Assembly: GCF_001039355.2 (NCBI RefSeq)
Contig: NW_019775643.1
Coordinates: forward strand, 161,476-225,475
DNA length: 64,000 nucleotides
Source: Lingula anatina
Taxonomy: Eukaryota > Brachiopoda > Lingulata > Lingulida > Lingulidae
Direction: 5' to 3'
Of the stretch, positions 13,016 through 26,512 are shown piece by piece. The translations under genes and the position numbers were made by a program. Within the stretch, counting starts at the first letter, position 1, and each line of letters starts with the position of its first letter. The notes under the pieces are model-generated. The model did not search any database. It was not told the origin of the DNA and saw nothing but the letters and a program-made list of their open reading frames with translations.

Positions 13016-14592
13016 GTATCCGCCTGAGGAACAGACAGGATCTGGAGATGATTATATCTCCAGGTAGGTTTCAGTCTTTTAAATGAACCGAGTTGTCAAA
13101 CCTTAAACGTATGATAGATATAATCATACTGGGGAGAACTACGACTGATCCCATGCTAAATGTCAATGCTTCTTTTCCTAACTTAATGGTTGCCAAACCA
13201 TCAATTAACCTGCTCCACTGTCTAGAGGGTGAACGCATCCTGAAATCTGTAACTTGGCGGAAAAACTACTTTTATGGGAAGTTATGTAAGCTTCGGCTAG
13301 ACCCTGCTCTGTCTTTGCTCCAAACTCAATTGATGATTAACAGACTTTATTTTGAAACAACTCAAAATGAACTCGTTAGTTTATTAATTGCCAGGGCGGG
13401 GTAATTTATTTTATACCTATAAAGACGTAAACCCTTCAAGTTTTGAAAAATTGCGAATCTCAACGATGAGAAAAAGTCGAATCTTGTTATAAATGAACTT
13501 TTTTTCGTTATAGATTTTAACTCCTGGTAATCACGGCCTACGTTAAGTTTCTTAGAAATGCTTAGGTCCTCTGGCACTTAATTTCGCAGGAAAATATAAG
13601 GAAAAGGAAAAAGGGCGGATATGTCACATCTTTAGAATAATTTTTTTCGTAATTACTTCTTGAGTGCACTTATCTTATCAAATCACTAGTAGGAAATAAA
13701 GTATCAGAATTTTCCTAACTGAAATTTTAATCTTGGTGCAAATATTTCAGATTTTACCGGCTACACTACTTTTCCTAGAAAACGAATTTACTACAAGCAG
13801 ATGGTTAACTTGTATTCACATGCCACTGGTAATATTAGATAAACAAACAAACAAAAAAAAACAATAAGACGCTCTAGAAATTATGAACAAGAGTCCTACA
13901 TTGACACACACGCATACCTTTACCGTGGAAACTGTTTTAACCTTGTACACACCCGTGAAAAATAAACTTCAGAAAGGCCATGTCACCATCCGGAGCACGG
14001 ACCACTTCGTCTTTCCTCTGGCATGAAACTTCGGTATAAAGCTGTCTCCTTTATCTTTTATACCTAGTGTGTCCCTCTGGGTGGGTTCCCTTTTGGTACA
14101 TCATAGATTCGGTTCACAGTTCCTGGCCACGCTGTTTGTTTATATTGATAACTAATTTTCCTTATATACCTCTCCTTTGTTGGTGCACGTATCAGGGCGA
14201 CCGGTCAAAATTCCGCGGCCCAGGAGCCAGAACAACTACAGGGGTGCCCAGCTCCGCAGGTGAACGAAAACGCTTTCGGTAAATAGCCAGGATCGCAATG
14301 CCTTACCTAAATCCCCCAATGATTAAAGAAAAAAAATTCCATGGAAGTAGCCACCACTGAGCCACCACTAATTTCCGCTCTGTGTGTCAGTAGTTTGGGG
14401 AAGCCCAAGTGGCTGTCATGTATTACCGTAGTTGGTGGCAGTCTCACGAAGGTAATACATCAGCGTGCGACTCTGACTCTTATCATGTGCTTAATCACTA
14501 CAGGTAAACCGTGAAGTTAAGAGGAACCACCGGTGGTTTATCAACATCGATCGTGGCACACTGATCAGTGCCATCTCCGTCCAGAGGCAAAG
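13016..14592 (+). CDS. Candidate three-exon coding chain (hypothetical)
   Basis: Three segments, each preceded by AG and followed by GT, join in a compatible frame: 13,016-13,063, 14,196-14,259 and 14,504-14,592. The first reads YPPEEQTGSGDDYISR in the joined frame. The last, 89 nt, is open in only one frame and reads VNREVKRNHRWFINIDRG and onward. The phases match (2, then 0), and the third donor is CAAAG followed by GTGAAAA. I recognise no domain, found no start or stop, and could not extend the chain with conviction. Matching phases among three short segments can occur by chance, so this is only a lead. Confidence 0.2.
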
Positions 14593-17500
14593 GTGAAAAC
14601 ATAACCTCTTTCGGCGTACGAGAAAGCCGAGTGATAGTCTTGGCGGTTGGAGTACGTTTGGCTACGTGGGTGAAGGAGCGTTATCAGCAAAAGCACTTTT
14701 CCAGACGCGTTTTCCTGATTTATTCTCCACTACTTCTATCTCTTGCTAATGAAGTTATCGGCTGCTGGTCCGATCAAATCAGTCGTCGATTGGTCCATTT
14801 TTGTCGGTACATCAGAAAAAACGTAACATTTGGAAATAGGTTTACCAAAGAAACCGTTTAAATGAGATATCTTCCACCTATATGGTCATATCTGTCGACT
14901 GTTGTGATTCATCTCTTTCCGAAACTGGCACTCCCTAGCATTGGTTCTGCCCTTTGACGTAACAAACTTAAAGTCTGAATATTTACTCAAAACCACCATG
15001 TTATTTTTTTCGCATTAAGATTCAAAATGCAGTTGGTTTAAATTAGTGTTTTCAAATGTAACGAATTAGCATCACGCGAAAACATGCAAAATCCCCAAGA
15101 TTCACTGCTGTTTAAAAACACAGAAATGTTCACGGCAGAGGAAAAACACATCAACTGTGCAAAAAGAAGTTGAATGATGACACTAAAGAGAAAAAAATAG
15201 TGAGCGCCTAATATATGTTTAGACACGATAGCTTTCAGTGCACAGCCTTTGAACGGCTAATGAGTGCAAAGGTCCAAACATTTTACCATTTAACTCACTA
15301 TTAAAGGTGAGCCCTACAAATGCCAGGGTACCTTTAGGCACGTAATTCATAGCTTTAACTTTACTTTAACTGAACAATCAATGATAAAGAGATAACAACA
15401 CGTCTCTCAGAAAAGATGGTTCGTATCCATCAATGCCACAGATGGCGTTGAAGTGACCCTGAGGGTGATTTAATGTTTATGCAATGTCTACGTATGAACG
15501 CGTGGAGGTTAACGTTAGTGTTAAGGGGGTACAAATGACGTGCGTATGTACACAAGGGTTAGCCAGTCCAGGTCCAATAAAGGGAGAGGGATTCAATACA
15601 AAAACAACCAAATAACCATTCAGAAACACTCAAAGTGCAATTTAAAAAGGCAGATGAGAGAAGTGAATTCTAAGCATGCCACATCACAGTTTTAATTGAC
15701 AATTCTACCTGCCTTCTTGCGTTGACCCGTGAACTATTTCCCAGCGATTTTCAAGGAAACCCTCTAACTCGATACAGCTGAGAAGCAGGTTTATGTACTC
15801 AAGTTCTTTTTACTACTTTCTTTGATTTATATGATTACTTGGAGCTAGGAAACGAGATTCTAAGTCAATATATATCTTTGTATGATAGCCAAGGGTTCCT
15901 AGAGGGTCGTGTTTTACAAGAGTGAGGCTTCACTCTTTAAACAAGATCTATTTCTTTCCGCTTGTTTATTGATTCTCCTAAGGATTGACCGGTATCATAT
16001 TTCAGATAATTGATCAATTCTGCCCGTTTTGGCTGTGTACCTGTCTCATCGGAAATCTAAATAATCCCTCATTTGTTTATTAAGTACTCGTAAACATATC
16101 GCCAGGTATTAAAAGGTTACACAAGCACGTGCTTCACATTACGGTGTTTAATTTTCTTATACACGTCTTCAGTCATAATAATAATCGGGACAAAAAAAAA
16201 AACGTTTTTCTGTCAAAATTAACTCGTTAAGCTGAGGATAAACTTGGAATGCTGCACACTCTGTCACGTAGGCAAAAGAAGATGGTGATTTATAAAAAAA
16301 CAAACAATATGATTTTCTTAATGTGCACGGGTGAAGGGTTATCTTCTCGTGACGTGGTGTTAAGAAATAAAACACCAATATATAATTTTGACGCAACGAA
16401 ATCATATGGAAAAAAAAGAAAAGAAAAAAAGAAAGAAAGAAAGAAAAAGCAAATCAGGATAGGGGTTAGAGAGGGTGGAGATGGCCTTGACTGTCCTAGA
16501 AAGCGTATTGGCAGAAACTAGCTATCGAAAATTGGAAACAGACGGTGAAACACTGACATTTAGACCTAATATTTGTTATCTTTTCAGTTGTTCACATACT
16601 GCTCACCTTAACTCAATTCTTTCTCAGGCGAAATATGTATGTGTGCCTTTCCAAAGTGTAATACAATTCTACAAGAAGAACCCATTCCCAAGCCTTTTTT
16701 GAGCATTTAAATGAAAAACGAAACACTAAGTTCACCATTCCGAGTAAACCTCGCCTAGCAGGAAGCCACTTAACCGTCCAAGTAAAAAACATTCCCTGGA
16801 AAATGATGTGTTGTTAATACGCACGGCCTTCAGGTAGCCTGTCGAGTGGAGATTTACACCGCGCATCAAAGAAATCTAGTTGGGCAGGGGTCTAGTGCAG
16901 GTCACTTGTTTACCTGGAGCGAAAACACTCGGCAAGATAGGGTTGATTCTTTATTTTTTTCGCTTTTTCATTTCATGGTAAGTTTATGAAAGTTGGCAAG
17001 CTTTAACCAGGTGGTTAAAGAAAGTGGTAAAGTAGAGCCATTTGTTCACCTTAAGCTAAAAAACACATTCAATCCAAACACGAGTGGTGCAACACACTGC
17101 AGCAGATGAGGCGGTATCTTCAGTAGCTTTTAGCTCAAGTGTTCTTGTCTGATTCGTGTTAAGCGAACAACACAGGGGCAATGCAGAGGGGTTTATGTAT
17201 AAGCTAAGCGTTCCGCAATACACATGTAGGTTGACCATCTGCAAGCAACGCAGACCATACGCTTACATAGCATAGGTAAGTGCTATCAGGGCAGCCAGAA
17301 CCAGGTGAGAGAGTTCCAACTTACTTTTAACACTGGTAGGATATCCGAGCTCCGTCTGCAGTCGGCTGTCTGGCAGCAGTCAGTGTGAGCCTATTTTGCT
17401 GTTTATACATTTACGGTGCACATGCATTTGTGCTGTACCTGAAGTATATGCCATGCCATTAATTACCAACTCAGCGGGATTACGATCCCGTGATACATGT

Positions 17501-20500
17501 TTTCACAATTGCCGAAATATCATCCGACCATTCATATTTCGCCCAAAGGTCGCTATAATAAATGACAAGTGCAAACTTGTTTTACGTACTACTGTGTGAT
17601 AAAACAGGTGCAATCTTTTAAAAGAAAGAAACTGTTTTCTACTAGATAAAAATAATTTACAAAAAAAATCTAGTTGATTATAATAAGAACTAATAACTAC
17701 AATACTGCAAAATTATAATCAGCATAACACTGGAGTTGTATCAGGAATGCAAACAAGAATAAGTATTTGGTGAAAATGTTGCATGTACTTTACGTGTAAA
17801 AAGGTGCACTAAGGAAGACAGCAATTCTTAATAAAAAATTGATAAACATGCGTACAATATTTATCTTTGACATAATTATTCAACATCATTACATGTATAA
17901 ACGACAACTTTGTAGAATTTACTGGTCGATAACATGCCGAATGAAATACTCAAAAGAAATCCCAGTCAACAATCCGACTTGTCAACAAGGACATCAGCCT
18001 TTCACCACTAAAATTACCAAGGCCACCGTGACATGAGCTTCTTATGATTGTTATACCCATAATATTTTTAAAATTAAATGCTTTAGAAATTTTAATCAAT
18101 TTTCAAGCATTACAGGTGGACCAATGGTTTCATAGCAAATAAAAGGATACAAGTGTGTTTGATGAATGTCCTTTATATTACCCCCGATTCGCTACTGAAC
18201 AAAAGTCAAGTTCCGAAAAGAGGCAGAATTATAATTGTTCTAACGTTCTCGTGCTGCCATCTAGCGGCCATTAGATGTTGCTATTCTTGACATGAGATGG
18301 GTTTCCTAATCTTGGAAATTGTAACTATAACTCTGTTGTTGTTATTTTGTAGTAAATTAACAGCAATACATTTTGAGATATAGTAACGGTGCCATTCCTG
18401 TTGTATCCAGGCGTGACAATAGATGAAGCATTCAGAGAGTGAGTTTTTACAGTTATTTCTATTTAAATGATTTAGTTTGTAATACATGTATATACTTTAT
18501 TTGCCAGAGTAATATGCGTTCCAAAGATGTTTTATACCTACCGATTTCTCAATATAGTAACCGCGCCATGAGAATATAAAAAAGTCTGTATGCATTACTG
18601 ATATAAATTACTACCATAGGTCAACAGTGGTTCAAAAATGAAATGTTGGACGGCAGGAAAAATAAGTAGACGTACCATTATAACACCAATTACACGCGTG
18701 AAGTCTTAAAATGTTGACCATACACGTTCATTAACTAACTGACTTAAGCTTGATATCAAAAACTTCTTTTATCAGTTGCATCTCATATCATTTTCTATCT
18801 TCTAACCGTAGACATCTGTAACTGCCTCAGTTCTGTGACCAAGTATCACAGTTGTTAAAAAAACATTGTACTGTACTTTTTCCCAAAGAATATTAACATT
18901 GTTTTCCGAATAATTACCTAGGCCAAGGAGGGCACGCTTTTCCCTTTGTCGGTTGTTAGTTAATGATGTAATACAAAAGTTATGGTCGGATTTTGATAAA
19001 ATTTTCAGGATAAATCAGAAATGGGGCAATTTACAATTGTTCAGATTTTGGTGGGGATACATAGATTGATTAATAAATAACGAGAATTGAACTTCCTTGG
19101 TGGAGGTTTGCGCTCTTCGAGTACTGTTCTAGTAAATTATTGGAATACGCGAAGTTGTACATTTATAGTGTCGCGGAATTTCGAGTTGAATCTCTGCTTC
19201 TTTTGCCAACCCAAGGCTTTTGCTAGCTGTGGCATTATGAACGCTGTTAACCAAAGCTCAATTTATGAACAAAAACCTGTATATCTGTGCACCAGAGCTT
19301 AAAACTCACTACAGGATTTTTTATAACATTATGTACAAAAGAAATGAATCGATAAACATTGGTATCCTTATTATTTTTATGTGAAAAGTATTGCCGTCGT
19401 TTAATGTAGAGATTGCGTCAGATATTTAGGAAAAAGCGACATTGATTATAAAAACCGTAATTTATACAGCGATCTGCAAATGCTTTCTATTTTCAAGTTC
19501 AATCTGGCAAGAGTAAGCATTTTATCAAGAAAAGGCCATTCCCTAGCTTTTTTGGCATTTAGTTGAGTATACGACACTTCTATTCCACCTATTCATTTCC
19601 ACGCATGGATTTAAAAAGACTATAATTTTTAATAATAAATGATAATTTAAAAGTATCAGCTAATTATTTTACAAATTCCTGACAGAGAAGTCATGTCTGG
19701 TAAAAGAAATCTGAAAAACGTGAAGTTGTTAGCGTTTCATTTTATCTTGTTTCACCTTTACCGCTATCTTAATCTCAAGACTGGAGACCTCTGTCAGATT
19801 TCAAACTCTGCTTGGTACATGTAAGTACTTTTGCGAAATCAGCTATTAACCTCTGTTTGCTTCTATGCATCTTTTCTTGTCTTTGATTTGTTGCCTTCAG
19901 TTATATACGAGTTCATTTTTTTCTTAGGGAAAGGGGTTATTGAGAAGTTACGTCTAAGTTTGTTTTGGGAAAGAAAAACAACCTAGTTGTTTCACTGAGG
20001 TAACGTACCGCTGAATGATGTCATCAGTTATTAGACGTGAGACTAATCGTGAACGTGTTCGCATTAATGTCTTTACATGGGGTAGATTCAAAAGTATTGG
20101 ATTAATTTGTGGATTAAGAGCAGCTATCATGACGTACAGGTGAAATATCAAGGATGGACCCAAAATGGTTACGCATCTAATTCGCATATGTTTGGGATAG
20201 AGCTTCTGCAAACATGTCTGAATTAAAGGGAAATGTGATGTTATGGCTGGCAAGCCTATTGCACGATATATGACTCCGAAACATTTCATTTGGGAAGAGA
20301 AAAGTTATAGTGTTATTTTCTTTCCGGATAACTATATATATACCTCTCAATATAGAGGCGACCTTCATTTACCCACAAAAATTCATGTACACGTATGTAT
20401 TTAATATATATTTTCCATTTAACGAAGGAAACCTCCTACGCACAATGTGAAGATCATGAGCTACAGAATACATCAACAAACTAAGGATGAATGTAATCCT

Positions 20501-21019
20501 TCGCTCAAACAGGCTTTGGCATTTCAAATATACAATTCTTTGATGAGCATAAGATCTACCGCACTTCAGATATGTAGTCTGGCTTTAGCATCTTCACCTG
20601 TTTTCACCTTTCTTAGATCACTAACTCCTGTAATTTAAGGCACTTCGAGAAACCCTTGCAATAGCAAGCAGAAGAGATTTAGAGGAGAAATGCCATACCT
20701 GCCATTTCCCCCAAAGAAAACCACAGATCTCCATCAGTGTATATACCGGCATAGGTCTATATCTTTTGCTATACTACGAACCATTGCTGAATATGCAGCT
20801 CCCATATAGGCAAGTCACAGAAGTCAGGTGGATACTAATATGCATGTATTGCTATTTGTGTTGTATAGCTGAGCAGGCACATTCCAAATACGTGAAACAT
20901 GTTTCTTTTCTTATAACCCGGTATATATACATATAAAAAGGCTGACTTCAATGTGTTTTCATTTTTCGATAAAACAAAATAATTATAATAACAAGGGGCT
21001 AAACTCACCCTCCTATTCC

Positions 21020-21245
21020 CGTAAAGAACCCCAGGCTGGAAGAGGAGTGGACGTATCTTATATGGGACCCTGTGCCTTGGCCGTGCTGTTCTCGGAGTTG
21101 TTGAACTCTGGGTTCTCCGGCTACTTTGGACGGTAGACGGTGCAAGATTCGTGCCTGACGACGGATGCTACGGCAGCCAGTTTCGCGCTCCCTGACTCGT
21201 TGTTGTGTCCGCGACTGTTGCCGTTGAAAAAACCTGGGCATGAGT
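21020..21245. other. GC- and CpG-rich island, possible exon or promoter
   Basis: This patch is clearly richer in G+C and CpG than its surroundings. On the minus strand it ends in a consensus splice donor (GGAGG followed by GTGAGT, about 21,005-21,010) and has a 78-codon open frame rich in arginine and glutamine. On the plus strand another frame is also open. The strand cannot be settled by eye. It could be a 5' exon with a CpG-rich promoter or a coding exon. No family is recognised. Confidence 0.25.
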
Positions 21246-23806
21246 TATTTACGTCTAGGAAGCTGGCACGGCAGCTGTAATATTAATAGCACAGGTATCT
21301 ACAATGGATGAGGTATTGGCACGGTAGCGGGGCTGAAGTTGTTGAGGAGTATCCAGGTCTTTTGCCATAATTATCATCGAACCCTCTTAGTTTGCAACAT
21401 TTTCCAACTCTAATCGGGAGAGCGAAATATTCAAGTGTGAAGAACATGCCGGGATCTTGGACCTTTCGTGACGTCACGTCCATGTTAACCAATCCTTCGC
21501 CTATCAGCGGGTTTCTGATTGCAGTTGAGAAAATTCAGTTTAAACATTTACCAGGATTGTGGAAAGCGATTTCAGGTGATCCAACAGAAAACAGATCCCC
21601 AGGCGGGTCATACTGACGGTATACATAGTAATTCAATAGGGGTTTGCTAGAGTGATCTTATTTGGTTTTGCTTCTATAAAGAAAGTGTTTAAGGTGATGT
21701 TAACTTTGGTCCAGTCGGTAATCTTTCAATTGGGCCTTATTTCCTGATGAACTATATTGAATTGTGTATACATACCCCGTATGGAGCAAGTACGTAACCC
21801 AAGGATAAATATTTAAATCATAAGGTATACAAAAAAGAGGACGAGCAAGTTTTCAAGTATCATTACTAAGTGAAAAGACAACCAAAGGGTGAGCCGACAC
21901 GTAGGTAGTTTACAGGTACTTTTTCGGAACAAGGCAAAGGCGGCGCACAATATAAACGTTCTCGATTTCGCTCAGCCACCAATGTATCATTTACAGGACG
22001 AAAATAAAATAAAATAAATATGTCCACATGGCAAGTTATTTTGTTTCCATTTTGAAACTAAGATTTAGCGTCAAATAAGGTAATGTCACTTAAAAGATAT
22101 AGACATCAAAAAGTGCCTCCACGTAAACCTGTCTGGTAACAATTAACCTGGGCGCCAAGTGTTACACAGGTACTATGCCTAGCAGATAGTACGTGTTTCC
22201 TTGAATGCAACTAGAATGTCAATGGGCTATGTGAAAGATAAAACTTTTTCATGTCTGGGAAGTTCCTTCAACATTACAAACTAATCTTCCCAAAATAGAC
22301 AGATGCTTGTTTACGAAAATTTAAAGCCAACCCTAATTAGAATCTGAAACAAATAGAAAATTCCACAGAAACAGACAGCCTGCTACTTTATCAGTTGGGC
22401 TCTTCTAATTTTCTTCCTTTACCAGAATACAAAAACGTTACCTGTATTTTATATTTTAACTAAGGAATAGTGAATAAATGAATAACGTAACTCGCTTACC
22501 TTTAGAGTCGGTGAACAGCCAGATTTGAATAACTTCTAAAGTACTATGAAATGGAATAAATTGAGATTTGTGACAAACGCGTTTAGGTCAAATAAGCCTC
22601 TCGGCCTCATAGACTGACTTTCAATCCTATCTTTCACCTTGAACGCAAAGTCCTACTTTCGTTTTTATAGCAACCAATGCTTTCTAAGTGTATGCTCCTA
22701 TTAACCAGTAAGATGCCGTAATTGAAACTACGGGGCAGGGAAGATTAAATACACTTTTTCTATGGGCCTGAGAGACACCTGAGTGATACTTCCACCGGTA
22801 ATTGATTCCTTGAATTGAGTTCACACTTCCACCATTTTGGCCTCAAGTTGTTTTTATAAACATATATGCACCGTAAAATAATACGCAAATGTTCGCAATA
22901 TGTGGGATTCCACCTTGATGAGTATTGGCAACGCAAGGATACGGCCAATGCGGTGGATCCAAAGTGGCAGTTTAATTCGTGGTAAAAGACCAATTAGGTA
23001 AACTTTAAACATGACTCGACGGTGTGGTACCTTAAATGTACGCTCCTACATAAAGAATACACTTGAGATCTAACTCGACCCAGATTTCATAACTCCTTTT
23101 GCAAGGTTCTAAGAAATCTATGAGTTCGTTCCTGATATGTTCTCCGTAATGTTCTTGACACATAGTAAATAAGAACTCCCTAAGGCCATTTTTTCGATGC
23201 GCTCGGTCGAGTGTATACCACGGCATAAAGAGCCCTCAAGTTGCCCTTAACGAACTGACACGTACTCTACCCAATACAACACTCTCACCTACAGGTTTTG
23301 TTTTCGTAGGATGACCCTACAAGGATTATCGTAACGATTTATCACATGAAAAAAAGAGGAAAAAACAATAATAACGTCATCGAAATGCAGTAAAAAATGC
23401 TCATCCCTATCAATTTTGCAATAAACATATCCTGGTCTAACTACGATTTAAATTAGATTCAGGTGATCATTTATTGGTAATGAACGGAAGCATGACTTCA
23501 AAAAGTGGAATTATGACATTACAAGAATGTGGCCAGGGTACACCTTTGCCTTATTACTAAGGTAAATGAATAAGGCACCGTGACTCGGTACATTACGGGC
23601 CTTACGGCAACAAATTGAAACGTACGGATAAGATACCATGCCATAGTACTCAATGCTTCCAATGTCAGACAGAGCCAGACAAATTTGGTTCAAATGTATG
23701 TCTAAAAGTGAAGTAGATGTGTCAGTTAGGTTGAAAGAAACCACAACTATTGCATGTCTGATTGGCCACAGTAGACCAAACCAGCTTAGAGGCCAGCATG
23801 GGCCGA

Positions 23807-23836
23807 CAAGTGCCCTTTTTATGCATCTTGCAGTCG

Positions 23837-23907
<71 letters not shown>

Positions 23908-23956
23908 AAACATAAAATCTGCAAGTGCCTTTTTTTATGCATTTTGCAGTCGTTGT

Positions 23957-24033
<77 letters not shown>

Positions 24034-24048
24034 AAACATAAAATCTGC
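23807..24048. repeat. Tandemly duplicated composite (GT)n(GA)n microsatellite
   Basis: A unit of about 115-127 bp occurs twice in a row, at about 23,807-23,921 and 23,922-24,048. Each copy has the order CAAGTGCC, a T run, ATGCATYTTGCAGTCGTT, a GT run, a GA run, then ATTAAACATAAAATCTGC. The GT and GA tract lengths differ between copies. The open frames that cross it (repeated VCVC/RERE or SLSL/THTH) are artefacts of the repeat. Confidence 0.9.
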
Positions 24049-25995
24049 ATAGATTTTTACCACATCAACTTGGAAATCGTCTCTCTACTTAACTGGTATT
24101 TATGATAGCGAGAGGGATCCAAACGTGCTACCTGGATCATCAGTTTTTAAACACCTAGCAAAGGTCACATACAGGTATGCTTATAACGAAGATATTATAT
24201 TCATGTATTATGACCGTAGATTACAAATACACAAGAAACCAGTACTTCAAATCTTCTGCCTAAAATGTTAGCCGTCATTGAAGCTACACTTTCACTGCTC
24301 ACTGTTTTAAGTGTGCCGCACCAGCCATTCTTTTATTCAAGCTTTATGTTGTTTTTAACTTCCTGGTCGAGTTCGTTGGCGTTTATTAAACAAAAATATT
24401 TTAACGTTTTGCTTCTAACTTGAAGAGGTAGACGCTTGATTTTCAGTTGAGGGAATACCATTGCACTCCACCTCAGCGGGCCCAGCAGTTTTTGTTGTCA
24501 ATAGTCGCAATATCATGGCGATTCTAAATTCCGAGAAAAGAGAACTAATATAATTGAAGTTGAACCACAATGACAATTGTACAAAAACCTAATAGCACCA
24601 AGCACAAAATCATTAAATCTAACAAACCGGATTAGAATGGATAGCCGTTATAGCAATATTGCGTGGATATCTTTTCCTCTGGATGCAATAGGCCTACCTA
24701 AATAAACTGCTGAGCATTTTCTCAAAGGCGGTTTAAATTTCGTGTTGGGTATTACACATTACTGGCAGAGAAATCATTTCCAACTGTTGATAATAAAGAC
24801 AAGCGTCGCTCGTTTGTTACTTAGGACCCCGTAGGCTACACATCGGGATTGTACTGAATATGTAAATATTGGCAAACCTCGTTTCTGTAGTCGATTCAAA
24901 GAAAAAAGAGATTCAAATTTTTTTTCTGTTTGTGGGAGGGGGTTCCTTAAAATCAGAGAAAGATGTCAAAAGCATGATCCTGACTAAACTGAACGAATCA
25001 AACCAAAAAAAGTCGTAAAATACTCTGGTACAACACGTACTTGTGGATGTAAGTAGTTAATCTCACGTCCTTTCGTTCGGTCTTTGTTTTGACTGCTTCC
25101 TTTGGAGATGAATTTCTTCCACCCTCTGTAAGCTTGTCTCTGAGTGAAAGTCTACATTGTTAAGTTTGAGAAAGGCGCTTTTGAAATATATGTAGTTAAT
25201 ATGGTTAAAGTAGTTTTCTATCATCTGCATAAGGTGGTATAACCACTCTTTGGCTCCTCTCTGGTGTCACCAAGTTCGCCAATTCATCCTGGTGAGATTC
25301 ACCAAACAGCATCCCCAGGCAGTATACTTTTTACTGGTGACCGTGAACGCCTCCTCATTTTCGTCCCAACTCTGGTTATCACGCACCAGAATAAACGCCC
25401 TTTTCTGTCTACCCAGTCTGTAATTCCTGTATTCCAGACCTGCAGGCGCGAACTGTGATTTTTTGGGAGTGGCATGTAGACAACATCAAGATTACGATTA
25501 TTCATTCATCTTTATATGCAGCAAAACGATGCTATGATGGTGTTATAATAAAAATAAAGAAAGCAGTAATAATTTATTGCAGAACCGATGTATATATTAA
25601 TATACATGTATTACTTATGGAAGATTACGTATGAGTACTTTTTCTTCGTGCATTAACTGTATGCATAGTCACCAGGTGGCAGCACATGTCCAGGCCTCTT
25701 GGTTCACGAGATATGAAACTCGGCAGTGCTCATGTCACAAAAAAAAGACATAGTCAGATCCAATGGCAGGACTCGACACTATCCCATCTCCGTAACAGAA
25801 CGGCGGTTCCACCTCCATTTCATTGCCAAAACTAAAGACAAGCCATATAGGGAAGCCCATTTAAGCGTAGGCCTATTTCAAGAACTTTCAGTTGCACCAC
25901 AACCGTTTCATTTTGGCTCCCCCCTCTCTCCAATATACACACATGTATACATATATATCACCTTATCTCTCTTTCTCTCTAGATCATTATTTCTC

Positions 25996-26025
25996 ACACA
26001 CACGCCCGTACGCATGCACACGCAC

Positions 26026-26056
<31 letters not shown>
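25996..26056. repeat. CA-rich microsatellite
   Basis: Interrupted CA repeats with CG interruptions pass into an uninterrupted CA tract. The threonine-histidine frames reported across it are artefacts. Confidence 0.9.
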
Positions 26057-26465
26057 GGTTGTCCACCATTCCATGCTGGATCGCACAGCGAAAGTCACAA
26101 ACTGCCTTTTCCTACAAGTCAATACTATTATTACGTGTATGATACGGTGTATCACTTACTACCATACATCATTGTTGTATATAAGGAAAGATGAAACAGA
26201 AATCTTTTCCTACAAACCACTGGGGGATCTTGGGTTTCAATAAACCATTGAACGGGCCTTAAGGGTGGGTCAGTGAGAATACACTGGGATTGAAAGCATC
26301 TGTTGTCTTGACATATGCAATCTTTGCTCTAGAATCCAAGATCCACGTTTGTAATTGTAACTTTTTTCCTTGCGTTGGATCTGTCTTTGGTGGACAGGTG
26401 CTTAACTATAAGGTCTTCAAAAAGAATAGTAGAATAGACCTTTTGCAGCTAGATGACTAGATATT

Positions 26466-26466
<1 letters not shown>

Positions 26467-26509
<43 letters not shown>
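26467..26509. repeat. Poly(T) tract
   Basis: A run of about 43 T. On the minus strand it is a poly(A), which could be the tail of an old retrotransposed insertion, but no recognisable element body adjoins it. Confidence 0.95.

Positions 26510-26512
<3 letters not shown>

Larger units (their letters stand above)
11485..23806. other. Gene-poor region with exon-like fragments
   Basis: Nothing here is assigned to a family. Open frames up to 111 codons occur on both strands without recognisable motifs. Exon-like pieces are described at 13,016-14,592 and 21,020-21,245. A purine-rich run of GAAA type lies near 16,410-16,450. The rest is AT-rich DNA with no structure I can interpret. Confidence 0.5.

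Noticed and set aside
13093-13404. Plus frame of 103 codons
   Set aside because: No ATG context, domain or splice evidence; length is within chance for this composition.
15402-15470. Segment KRWFVSINATDG following an acceptor-like AG, resembling RWFINIDRG at 14,540
   Set aside because: The splice phase does not match the upstream candidate exon and the matching frame stops quickly, so the similarity is probably chance.
23511-24105. Frames of 150-179 codons with [18 protein letters not shown] or RERERE
   Set aside because: Translation of GT and GA microsatellites.
25726-26194. Two plus frames with HTHTHT runs
   Set aside because: They cross the CA microsatellite, and the flanks show no recognisable domain or splice structure.
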